From Halococcus morrhuae DSM 1307 (GTDB lineage Archaea > Halobacteriota > Halobacteria > Halobacteriales > Halococcaceae), in NCBI RefSeq assembly GCF_000336695.1, contig NZ_AOMC01000152.1, positions 1,045 through 34,119 on the forward strand: a DNA stretch of 33,075 bases. The letters are read 5' to 3'. Position numbers and translations under genes: made by a program. Positions within the stretch are counted from its first letter, which is position 1, and every line of letters starts with the position of its first letter. The notes beneath the pieces are model-generated. The model saw only the letters and a list, made by a program, of their open reading frames with translations. It searched no databases and was not told where the DNA came from. This document shows positions 7,407 to 13,731 of this stretch, piece after piece.

Positions 7407-8218
7407 CAGTACTCCTCCGGATCGAGTTCGAGAATCAGCTCGCCGCCTTTGAACGCCCGCACCAGCCGATCGCTCTCGCTCAACACGACCGCCGTCGCGT
7501 TCGTATCGCGCGTGATCGACGCCGCCGCCATGTGACGCGTCCCGAGCCCCTTCGGGATGTCGACGCCCTCGGCGTTCGGTTCGAGATAGCGATAGGCCGA
7601 GACGATCTTCCCCGAATCGCTGATGACGAACGCGCCGTCGAGCCTGGAGAACTCCTTCAACATGACGTTCACGATGGGATCGCCGACGTGAACGTGGGAT
7701 TTCTCGAACGGGTTATATGAAAGAGGGCGGGACTTGTTCATCACCTTGCCGGCGTCACCGATGACGAACAGCGCGCCGACCGGCTTTCCCTTCTGCCCTT
7801 TCTGACCGAGTTCGACCGCCACGTCGACGACTGCGCTGATGACCGCCGGATCGGCGCGCGAGGTCGTGAAGAGATCGTAGACGCCCGAGCGGTCGAGATC
7901 GCCCACCCGCACCCGACAGACGCTGTCGATGGCGTCGTCGAACAGTTGCAGCGCGCAGACTACCTCGTCACCCTTGGTGAGAAAACCCTCCTCGGTCGCC
8001 CCCTCGACGCCGAAGCGGATGCGCTCTTTGGCCGCGACGAATTCGAGCGGGAGTTCGACGAACCGCTCGGCCCCGACGCCGTTGTCGCCGGCACAGACGA
8101 CCACCGAGACGTCCTCGATCTCCCGACAGCGTTCGTAGTAGGCCTCGCTCGGCGAGAACAACAACACCGTCTCGACCCCCTCGACGAGTTCGTCGAGCAG
8201 GTCGCGTACGTTCGCCAT
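7406..8218 (-). CDS. dacZ: Diadenylate cyclase DacZ (c-di-AMP synthase)
   Basis: A 270-residue protein whose C-terminal half is a DisA_N/DAC domain making cyclic di-AMP from two ATP. The catalytic DGA motif is at 194-196 (SRLDGAFVIS). The second signature, at 228-230, reads RHM (GLGTRHMAAASIT) where bacterial DAC proteins have RHR. The N-terminal half (MANVRDLLDELVEGVETVLLF onward) is the archaeal DacZ extension, not a membrane segment. The start is the ATG at 8218. The frame continues to 8683 but that part overlaps the lipoprotein gene and is not conserved in character. A T-rich CCTTTTTGC lies about 30 bases upstream. It is followed by the overlapping MscS gene. c-di-AMP is reported to act in haloarchaeal osmoregulation. 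Confidence 0.9.
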   Translation of the reverse strand: MANVRDLLDELVEGVETVLLFSPSEAYYERCREIEDVSVVVCAGDNGVGAERFVELPLEFVAAKERIRFGVEGATEEGFLTKGDEVVCALQLFDDAIDSVCRVRVGDLDRSGVYDLFTTSRADPAVISAVVDVAVELGQKGQKGKPVGALFVIGDAGKVMNKSRPLSYNPFEKSHVHVGDPIVNVMLKEFSRLDGAFVISDSGKIVSAYRYLEPNAEGVDIPKGLGTRHMAAASITRDTNATAVVLSESDRLVRAFKGGELILELDPEEY

Positions 8219-8356
8219 TCGTATACCATAGCGCCAGCCGAACCCGCAAAAAGGTTGTGACAGCGGCGTTTCTCGGTCCGTGGTCGTATCACGATGCTCA
8301 CCACTAAATTTCATCATCGACCACAGGTTTTTGAGTGCCGCGGCTAACGCATCGGT

Positions 8357-8875
8357 ATGCAACGACGCCGAGTGCTCGTCGGCATGGGCAGCGGCTGCGC
8401 CGGGCTTCTGGCCGGCTGTCTCGGCGCTGGCGAGGGCAAATACGCACGGCGCATCGCGATCAACGGCTCTCCCACCGCAGCGGCGACCGAAGCAACCGGT
8501 ACTGCCGAAGCTACCGGGGCCACCGAAACGACCGGAGCCACCGAATTCACCGAAACGACCGACGCACCGACGAGTCAGGGGCTCGTCCTGCTCGATCACG
8601 AGTTCTATCGGGACGGTTCGGGCGGCGTCCGCGGACGCACCGAAAACCGCGGCGACGTCGATCTCGATTTCATCGCGGCGCACGCCCGGTTTTTCGACCG
8701 CTCCGGCACCGACATCGGTCGCGCCTCCGATAGCCAGAGCGACTTCGCAGTCGGCGAGACGTGGGCGTTCGACGCACAGGCGCTCGACACCGATCCCGCG
8801 AACGTCGCGCGCTACCAGCTCGTACTCATCGACCAGCGCTCCTCAGAAGTCGATCCGTTCGCCAGCACGAGCTGA
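8357..8875 (+). CDS. Tat-exported lipoprotein with FxLYD-like domain
   Basis: A 172-residue predicted surface lipoprotein. The N-terminus MQRRRVLVGMGSGCAG has twin arginines followed by a short hydrophobic stretch and the lipobox LLAGC, so Cys21 should be the lipidated residue. Residues about 40-72 are a low-complexity Thr/Ala/Gly/Glu linker built from TEATG/AEATG/TETTG-type units, typical of haloarchaeal surface proteins and likely O-glycosylated. Residues about 75-165 look like an FxLYD domain (beta-sandwich; GGVRGRTENRGDVDLDFIAAHARFFD). Ligand and role are unknown. A T-rich box (AGGTTTTTGAG) lies about 26 bases before the ATG. It is divergent from dacZ. Confidence 0.75.
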   Translation: MQRRRVLVGMGSGCAGLLAGCLGAGEGKYARRIAINGSPTAAATEATGTAEATGATETTGATEFTETTDAPTSQGLVLLDHEFYRDGSGGVRGRTENRGDVDLDFIAAHARFFDRSGTDIGRASDSQSDFAVGETWAFDAQALDTDPANVARYQLVLIDQRSSEVDPFASTS

Positions 8876-8917
8876 GTAATATAAGAGACCGTACTGACCC
8901 CGCCGAAGGCTTTTGCC

Positions 8918-8937
8918 TCGATGCACGAGTGCATCGA
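8918..8937. promoter_or_regulatory. Perfect palindrome at the start of the membrane-protein gene, candidate operator
   Basis: TCGATGCAC-GA-GTGCATCGA has 9-bp perfect arms with a 2-base centre. It occupies positions -22 to -3 relative to the ATG at 8940, between a TATA-like GCTTTTGCC and the start codon, so it would cover the expected transcription start. A repressor site is the simplest reading. A 5' hairpin in the mRNA is the alternative. Confidence 0.5.
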
Positions 8938-8939
8938 AC

Positions 8940-9509
8940 ATGGCCGTCCGTTCGCGTCTCGCGGCGCTTCGCTCGCGGCTCTCGCCGAGCATCGACACCA
9001 GCGCGGTCGAAGGCGTCGTCATCGGCGGGCTGTTCGGCGCGCTGCAAGCCGGTCTCGTCATGAGTCTCTATCGCACCGAGATGGTCTACGAGATCGGCGG
9101 CATCGTCGGTCTCTACTCGCTCAACGGCGGCTGGTACGTGCTGTTGGCGCTTGGGATCCTGTTCGGCATCCCGTTCGTCGCGTTCGTCTCGGGATCGATC
9201 AACTCCTTCGCCAACACGGTCATCATGCTCTCCTCGCGGAGTTCGGTGCTCCAGAAGCTGCTCGTCCCGCTGCTCAAGCGCTCGGCGCTCGGCGTCACCT
9301 GTGCCGGCGTGGGCCAGCTCTACGGGATCGCCGTCGGCGTGCTCTTCCAGCTGATCGCCATGCCGATCTGGCTCCGACTGGTGATGGGGCTATCGGTGCC
9401 GGCACCGTATCTCACCGTCGGCGGGATCGTCGGCGTCGTGGCATGGGCGCTCTACGGCGGGGCGATGGGGCTCGTCTACGGACTGATCCTCGAAAACTCC
9501 ACGGGATAG
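8940..9509 (+). CDS. Polytopic membrane protein of unknown function
   Basis: I do not recognise the family. The 189-residue product starts at the ATG at 8940 (MAVRSRLAALRSRL). The frame is open to 8913, but the extra nine codons fall in the promoter. After a basic, amphipathic N-terminus there are about five hydrophobic segments, around residues 25-45, 60-88, 115-140, 142-160 and 162-183. A short polar region, ANTVIMLSSRSSVLQK, lies between the second and third. Gly and small residues are frequent inside the helices, suggesting close packing. A striking palindrome covers its promoter. It converges on another small membrane-protein gene with a 100-bp inverted-repeat unit between them. Confidence 0.7.
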   Translation: MAVRSRLAALRSRLSPSIDTSAVEGVVIGGLFGALQAGLVMSLYRTEMVYEIGGIVGLYSLNGGWYVLLALGILFGIPFVAFVSGSINSFANTVIMLSSRSSVLQKLLVPLLKRSALGVTCAGVGQLYGIAVGVLFQLIAMPIWLRLVMGLSVPAPYLTVGGIVGVVAWALYGGAMGLVYGLILENSTG

Positions 9510-9512
9510 GTC

Positions 9513-9612
9513 ATACTGTCGGACGGAACTGATTGGAGATCCATGATGCGAAACACCGCCCATGCGATGGATCTCCACGATCCGGTCTTCACATACTTCC
9601 GTCCGACAGTAT
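9513..9612. repeat. 100-bp inverted-repeat unit between convergent genes (MITE-like or bidirectional terminator)
   Basis: The outer arms 9513-9528 (ATACTGTCGGACGGAA) and 9597-9612 are perfect 16-bp reverse complements. Inside, 9535-9544 (GGAGATCCAT) and 9567-9576 form a second perfect 10-bp stem. The unit fits almost exactly between the TAG of the plus-strand gene (9507-9509) and the TGA of the minus-strand gene (9612-9614). Terminal inverted repeats around about 68 bases with no ORF suggest a miniature transposable element. The snug position also allows a two-way transcription end signal. No target-site duplication is obvious. Confidence 0.55.
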
Positions 9613-10121
9613 CAGGCGAGTCGGTCGCGGACCCAGCGGAGCGCGCTGCCGACCACACCGCCGACGGCCCCATCGAAACCGACGAGCATCGGGAGCACCA
9701 CGAGCGTGGCGACGAGCGCGAACAGCGGCTGCCGGGAGAACACCGCCGAAATCGCCGGTGTGAACGCTCCGATGATCGTCGGTGTCTCGATGAAGACGAA
9801 TCCCAGGAGTAGCCCCTGGCCCACCCCGAGACCGGCGAGGATGATCCCGCCGATGACTGCCGCGACGACGCCGTGAACGATCCCGCGCACCAGCCCGCCA
9901 GCAGCGTAGGCCGCGATGAACCCGCCGACGACGCCGCCGGTGACGAAGCCGAAAAACGGGATGATCGGGACGACCAGCGAGAGCAGTCCGATCAGAAACG
10001 TGGCAGCGATGCCGGCGTAGAGTGCCTTCTTGTCGATGGTGCCCGCGAGTGCCTCGATGCGTTCGGCGACGCCGGTTCGCACCGTCTGCACGCGCTCGCT
10101 CGTTCGCGATCGGATGCTCAT
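9612..10121 (-). CDS. Small Gly-rich membrane protein, DUF5518-like
   Basis: A 169-residue membrane protein. A basic N-terminal stretch (MSIRSRTSERVQTVRTG) is followed by hydrophobic segments around residues 32-58, 60-78, 80-108 and 132-152. The second and third are very rich in Gly and Ala (FVTGGVVGGFIAAYAAGGL). The arrangement resembles haloarchaeal DUF5518-type proteins, whose function is unknown. Its stop codon begins at the outer base of the right arm of the adjoining inverted repeat, so the last codons may have been shaped by insertion of that unit. It appears monocistronic. Confidence 0.65.
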   Translation of the reverse strand: MSIRSRTSERVQTVRTGVAERIEALAGTIDKKALYAGIAATFLIGLLSLVVPIIPFFGFVTGGVVGGFIAAYAAGGLVRGIVHGVVAAVIGGIILAGLGVGQGLLLGFVFIETPTIIGAFTPAISAVFSRQPLFALVATLVVLPMLVGFDGAVGGVVGSALRWVRDRLA

Positions 10122-10175
10122 GTCGATCTTTGCTACGCCTGACGCATAGTCGTCGTGACGGCGTGACGCGGTACT

Positions 10176-10598
10176 TTAAGTCCGTATCGAGTCGAGGATC
10201 GGGCCGCGCTCGTACGTCGAGAGATCGAAATGTCGCCCGCCACGGATCCAGTCGAATCCCATGAACGCGAGCGAGCCGCCGCCGGCCACGGCGCAGATAG
10301 CGAGGAGAATGCCCTCGGTGCTGCCGTAGGGTGACATCCCGTACACCATCGGCAGCAGGTACGAGGAAGACATTCCGATACCGATCAGCACGTCACCGGT
10401 GCCGACGAACTGATACCACGTGCCCCGAGGCTGCGCGCCGGCACCGCCGATGGCCATCAGAACACCACCGAAGACGAGCACGGTGTTCGTCGCGGCGGTC
10501 GCCGGATTTTCGAGAATCGTCGCACGGAAGGCGAAGAGGAATCCCAGATTGGCCACGATCATCCCGAGACCGAGCACCAGAAACCAGCGCCGCTTCAT
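10176..10598 (-). CDS. Four-helix membrane protein of unknown function
   Basis: I do not recognise the family. The 140-residue product has four hydrophobic segments, around residues 5-22, 35-52, 64-84 and 93-112, and a charged C-terminal tail (WIRGGRHFDLSTYERG). It starts at the ATG at 10598 (MKRRWFLVLG). A GTG at 10616 is in frame, but a TATA-like GTTATC lies at 10618-10623, which favours the ATG with a leaderless transcript. It is separated from the next minus-strand gene by 54 bases with no shared signal. Confidence 0.6.
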   Translation of the reverse strand: MKRRWFLVLGLGMIVANLGFLFAFRATILENPATAATNTVLVFGGVLMAIGGAGAQPRGTWYQFVGTGDVLIGIGMSSSYLLPMVYGMSPYGSTEGILLAICAVAGGGSLAFMGFDWIRGGRHFDLSTYERGPILDSIRT

Positions 10599-10720
10599 AC
10601 GAACGTTTTCTGCCACGATAACAAGTAGCTTGTGCTGAACGATATCGGATTGATTTCGATGGTCAGCTACACGCAGGTTGATTCGATTTTGCGGTCAAGT
10701 TCACCGACCGCGAACGAGCG

Positions 10721-10826
10721 CAGTGAGTGAGCGGGCCAAGGAACCCCCGAAGGGGGTGACGCCGGCTTTTGGTCCAGATTTTGCCAGCGGAGCGAGCGCC
10801 AGCGAGCGGAGCGCAGCAAAAGGTGG
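10721..10826 (+). repeat. Dispersed structured repeat, copy A
   Basis: This stretch matches 32368-32485 in reverse orientation. It shares an identical 25-base core (10763-10787, beginning CGGCTTTTGGTCC), an identical 3' part GCAGCAAAAGGTGG, and a closely similar 5' part GTGAGTGAGCGGGCC. Two stems are kept in both copies although the bases between arms differ: CCCCC/GGGGG before the core, and TTTTGC/GCAAAA after it. Conserved stems with variable loops point to a structured nucleic-acid element and not a gene. It carries no ORF of note. Confidence 0.65.
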
Positions 10827-10827
10827 A

Positions 10828-10850
10828 TGCGCGGGACCGGATTTGAACCG
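10828..10850 (-). repeat. Duplicated 3' tail of tRNA-Leu(UAG)
   Basis: These 23 bases are identical to 10956-10978, the discriminator, 3' acceptor strand and most of the T-arm of the neighbouring tRNA-Leu gene, in the same orientation and 128 bases away. The rest of the tRNA is missing. Such tails are left by site-specific integration or by repeats that use tRNA ends, but the 105 bases between the copies carry no integrase or genes. Confidence 0.6.
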
Positions 10851-10955
10851 AAGCCAGACGGTCCGGCTCGCTACGCTCGCCGGCTGCGACTGGCAGGGTT
10901 CAAATCGCTCCTGCTCGCTCACTCCGCCGCTCGCTGCGCTCGCGGCGTCGTTCAC

Positions 10956-11039
10956 TGCGCGGGACCGGATTTGAACCGGCGGACCCCTACGGGACAGCGT
11001 CCTAAGCGCTGCGCCGTTTCCAAGCTTGGCTACCCGCGC
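10956..11039 (-). tRNA. tRNA-Leu (anticodon UAG)
   Basis: On the minus strand the 84-base sequence folds as a class II tRNA. The acceptor is GCGCGGG/CCCGCGC and the D-arm GCC/GGC. The anticodon stem CAGCG/CGCTG has loop CTTAGGA (anticodon TAG). A long variable arm (TCCCGTAGGGGT) and a T-arm with TTCAAAT follow, then discriminator A. CCA is not encoded. The T-rich CTTTTTCG about 28 bases upstream may be its promoter or the end signal of the MOSC gene before it. Confidence 0.93.
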
Positions 11040-11078
11040 GCAGTCTGCCTTCCGGCGAGTCGAAAAAGAACCTGTCGC

Positions 11079-11594
11079 TTACTGGCCCATCAGCCGACTC
11101 TTGATCGCGTCGGCCACGTCCTCGCCGTCGGTCTCGCCGAGGGGTTCGAGCTCGTCGCCGACGTGGAGATCGCCACCTTCGACGACGCTGACGCAGATTC
11201 CGCCGCGGTGGTTTTTGAGCGCACGGGCGACGCCCGACTCGTCGGCGACCTGCTCGACGTGGGCACACGGCGGGCGCGGGCGCGTCCCCTCGAAGATCGC
11301 TTCACCGATGCGGAACTCCTGATCGAGCAACTCTTGGACCGAAACGCCGCGCGTGACGATGTTGCGCCGGTGGCGACCGTCCGAGAGATCGATGTCGTAC
11401 TCCTCGTGGATCTCCTCGATGGCCTCGCTCTCGATGAGCGTCACTTCGCACTCGTCCATGCCCGAGTAGTAGCCCGTGCCCATCATGTAGCGATCGCCGC
11501 GCAGCCCCTGGCGCTCGACCGCCTCGATCTCCTCGACGGTCTCCATCGGCGCAGAGCCCTCCGGCGTGGTGTAGATCGTCTCGACGGTGGCCAT
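11079..11594 (-). CDS. MOSC-domain protein
   Basis: A 171-residue single-domain MOSC protein. MOSC domains are beta-barrels found at the C-terminus of Mo-cofactor sulfurases and in mARC-type enzymes, where a conserved Cys handles sulfur or the molybdenum cofactor. Visible motifs are GLRGDRYMMGTGYYS (about 31-45), GRHRRNIVTRG (about 73-83), and the signature Cys in RPRPPCAHVEQ (about residue 110). No molybdoenzyme gene is adjacent, so the sulfur acceptor is unknown. A purine-rich ACCGGAGGC sits just before the ATG and may be a ribosome-binding site. It is immediately upstream of tRNA-Leu. Confidence 0.85.
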   Translation of the reverse strand: MATVETIYTTPEGSAPMETVEEIEAVERQGLRGDRYMMGTGYYSGMDECEVTLIESEAIEEIHEEYDIDLSDGRHRRNIVTRGVSVQELLDQEFRIGEAIFEGTRPRPPCAHVEQVADESGVARALKNHRGGICVSVVEGGDLHVGDELEPLGETDGEDVADAIKSRLMGQ

Positions 11595-11719
11595 GCCTCC
11601 GGTTGGCGAGCGTGCTGGAAAATCCTTCGCTCCGAGTCCAGTGGGGCCGGGCGCGTCGAACGGGAACCGTCACAGAGTGGACCACGAACCCCTTTGTCGT
11701 CGGACGACCGAGAGATGGC

Positions 11720-12349
11720 ATGGACCACGACGCCGACAGACCGCGTGGCGTCCTCTCGCCGGCCGATCGAGCGTTCCTCCGCGGCGAGACCGAGATGACA
11801 CACGACCAGTCGCGCCGGAACGCCGAGGCACGCATCCGCAAGCGCATCGTCAACGCCATCGAGGACTTCACGCTGCTCGTCCACACGCTCAAACCGAAGG
11901 ACAGAGAGGGGGTTTTCGACACCGTCGACGATCCGGCGTTCGTCGATGGCGTGCTCTCGATGCTCTCCTTTACCTATCTCGGATTGAAGGAGAGCGGGAT
12001 GGATTTCGAGCGCGTGCTCGTCCCCGCCGTCCGCCGAGCCGAGGAGGTCCACGCCGCCGACACGCTGGGTAGCACCGCCGACGTCGCCGTCGATTTCGAC
12101 GTCCGCGCCGAGTACGGAACCTCCGTGGCCGACACCGCCGACCGCATCCGCTCGGACACGCCAGTAACCCCCGAGGAGCTGTTCGCCGTCGCGATGGCCG
12201 ACGATCCCGTCGTCTCCGAAGCGGAGACGATCCTCGTCCGGCTGCCCCACGGCACCGACGCCGACGACGGCGTCCTGGATCGACTCGCGAGCTATCTCGA
12301 TGCCGGGCTCACTCACCGACCGCCGAACCGCGTCGAACTGACTCTATAA
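11720..12349 (+). CDS. Conserved haloarchaeal protein of unknown function
   Basis: The family function is unknown to me. The 209-residue acidic, soluble product starts at MDHDADRPRGVLSPADRAFL. The frame extends 39 codons upstream, but those residues are unlike the rest and overlap the MOSC promoter. The LSPADRAFLRGE opening followed by a predicted helical region (RRNAEARIRKRIVNAIEDF, about 33-55) recurs in haloarchaeal hypothetical proteins. The rest is mixed alpha/beta without cysteine motifs, membrane segments or a signal peptide. A hairpin begins at its stop codon. The preceding gene is divergent, so it probably has its own promoter. Confidence 0.65.
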   Translation: MDHDADRPRGVLSPADRAFLRGETEMTHDQSRRNAEARIRKRIVNAIEDFTLLVHTLKPKDREGVFDTVDDPAFVDGVLSMLSFTYLGLKESGMDFERVLVPAVRRAEEVHAADTLGSTADVAVDFDVRAEYGTSVADTADRIRSDTPVTPEELFAVAMADDPVVSEAETILVRLPHGTDADDGVLDRLASYLDAGLTHRPPNRVELTL

Positions 12350-12364
12350 TCCATTTTGGATTAT
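12346..12364. terminator. Hairpin at the end of the 11720-12349 gene
   Basis: ATAATCCA-TTT-TGGATTAT is a perfect 8-bp stem with a 3-base loop that includes the TAA stop (12347-12349). It is unusually AT-rich for this genome. It may end the upstream transcript or be an operator for the ABM gene, whose ATG lies 54 bases downstream. Confidence 0.4.
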
Positions 12365-12388
12365 TGTGTCGTCCGTTGTTGCGGTAGA

Positions 12389-12394
12389 TTTATG
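12389..12394 (+). promoter_or_regulatory. TATA box of the ABM monooxygenase gene
   Basis: TTTATG is centred about 26 bases before the ATG at 12418, the usual spacing for haloarchaeal leaderless promoters. A GAGGGAG sequence directly before the ATG could also act as a ribosome-binding site if the true transcript start is upstream. Confidence 0.5.
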
Positions 12395-12417
12395 CCGATT
12401 GCGAGACAAGAGGGAGT

Positions 12418-12720
12418 ATGTTCGTTGCAGCGAACCGATTCACGGTCGCGGACGGCTACGGGGACGAGCTCGTCGAGCGCTTCACCGAGAGCTCCGAGGA
12501 CATCGCCGAACAGCCGGGGTTCGTCAGATTCGACTTCCTGACGCCGCCCGAGGGCGGCAACACCTACATCGCACAGACCTACTGGGAATCGGAGGACGAC
12601 TTCGAGGCGTGGACCGAGAGCGAGCAGTTCGCGAACGCCCACGGCGGCGATGCGCCGACGGAGATGTTCGAGGGCCATCCGACGCTCGAAACCTACGAGA
12701 CGGCCATCACACACGAATAG
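12418..12720 (+). CDS. ABM-domain protein, putative heme-degrading monooxygenase
   Basis: A 100-residue ferredoxin-like protein of the antibiotic biosynthesis monooxygenase (ABM) superfamily, which dimerises. Recognisable features are FVAANRFTVADGYGDELVERF, the PGFVRFDFLTP strand, and the YIAQTYWESEDDFEAWTES block ending in a helix with Phe-Ala-Asn-Ala-His. That layout resembles HmoA/IsdG-like heme oxygenases and general quinol monooxygenases. The WESEDDFEAW segment is the most typical family feature. Whether heme is the substrate cannot be told, since no heme-uptake genes are nearby. It has its own TATA box and an AT-rich palindrome further upstream. Confidence 0.78.
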   Translation: MFVAANRFTVADGYGDELVERFTESSEDIAEQPGFVRFDFLTPPEGGNTYIAQTYWESEDDFEAWTESEQFANAHGGDAPTEMFEGHPTLETYETAITHE

Positions 12721-12885
12721 CACACGTCACAACCGTCGCTTCTAACGCGACTGCAGCGATAACTGGATCATCCGTTCCAGCGGAAAACGTTCGCTCCACT
12801 CGCTGCCGTCGTGCTCTCAGCCCCGCCAGCGAACGCATCCCCCAGAAACGTTATTGGTATCGCCGGAGCAGTTCACATCGCTACC

Positions 12886-13731
12886 ATGACCGACCCCACG
12901 GAGCCACCGGAACTCGGACGCGACGACGTACTGACGCTCGACGACGCACGATTCGTGGGCGAAAACGTCGCACTCGTCACCGGCGCTGGCTCGGGCATCG
13001 GCCGGGCAACGGCGCTCGCGCTCGCCCACAACGGGCTGACGGCCATGGCGACCGACATCGACGAGGACGGACTCGACGAGACGGTCGCCAAACACGACGA
13101 ACTCGATCTCGACGGAACGGTCGAGACGGTCGCCGGCGATCTGACCGATGACGACGACATCGATCGCGTGGTCGATCGGGCAGCCGATTGCGGGCAGATC
13201 ACCTTCCTCGCGAACATCGCGGGCCTGCAGACCGTGGCACCCATCGAGGAGTTCCCGATGGAGAAATACGACATGATGCAGGAGGCGATGCTCCGCGCGC
13301 CGCTCGCGCTGACGAAGGGCTGTCTCCCACACATGCGCGAGGGCGACGGCGGCGCAGTCGGCAACATGTGCTCGATCCACGGCCACTACGTCACGCGCGA
13401 CAAGGTCGCCTACAACATGATGAAGTTCGGGCTCCGGGGGCTCACACAGTCGATCGCCGCCGAGGGCGACGGTGATGTCCGCGCCTTCTCCTTCTCGACG
13501 GCCTACGTGAAGACCCCGCTCGTCACGGACCAGATCGCCGACACCGCCGAGGAACGCGGGATCAGCGAACAGGAGGTCGTCGAGGACGTGATGCTCGGCG
13601 AGGCCAGAGTGAAGGAGATGATGGATCCGATCGAGGTGGCGAACGTCTTCACGATGGGCTTTTCCGAGCACGCGAACCACCTCGACGGCGGCGATCTGCT
13701 GTTCGACGGCGGCTACACGCTGACCTACTGA
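12886..13731 (+). CDS. Short-chain dehydrogenase/reductase
   Basis: A 281-residue classical SDR oxidoreductase. The Rossmann glycine motif TGAGSGIG is at about residues 34-41. ATDID follows beta-2, and the Asp there favours NAD(H). NIAG replaces the usual NNAG, and the catalytic region contains SIHGHY and YNMMK (Tyr-x3-Lys). The C-terminal DGGDLLFDGGYTLTY is typical of the 3-hydroxybutyrate dehydrogenase-like branch, but the substrate is not assignable. The start is the ATG at 12886 (MTDPTEPPELGRDD), about 30 bases after a TATA-like GTTATTGG. The longer frame to 12811 lies in the promoter. It overlaps the convergent TbsP gene by 7 bases. Confidence 0.82.
   Translation: MTDPTEPPELGRDDVLTLDDARFVGENVALVTGAGSGIGRATALALAHNGLTAMATDIDEDGLDETVAKHDELDLDGTVETVAGDLTDDDDIDRVVDRAADCGQITFLANIAGLQTVAPIEEFPMEKYDMMQEAMLRAPLALTKGCLPHMREGDGGAVGNMCSIHGHYVTRDKVAYNMMKFGLRGLTQSIAAEGDGDVRAFSFSTAYVKTPLVTDQIADTAEERGISEQEVVEDVMLGEARVKEMMDPIEVANVFTMGFSEHANHLDGGDLLFDGGYTLTY

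Larger units (their letters stand above)
10599..10955. other. Repeat-rich spacer before tRNA-Leu
   Basis: There is no credible gene in these 357 bases. The left end is the promoter of the minus-strand membrane protein. From 10721 the region is a mosaic: a dispersed structured repeat (10721-10826), a copy of the tRNA-Leu 3' tail (10828-10850), a reverse-oriented T-loop-like sequence GGTTCAAATC (10897-10906), and GC-rich interrupted palindromes built on GCTCGC/GCGAGC (10865-10950). Short ORFs crossing it have the biased composition of the repeats and no family resemblance. Confidence 0.6.

Noticed and set aside
8219-8683. Extended start of DacZ and other minus-strand frames under the lipoprotein gene
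   Set aside because: The repetitive GRFGGSGRFGG-type stretch is the antisense of the lipoprotein's Thr/Ala/Glu linker. The family N-terminus starts at 8218.
10828-10978. Integrated genetic element bounded by tRNA-Leu direct repeats
   Set aside because: Only 105 bases separate the two 23-base copies and there is no integrase gene, so no element is present now.
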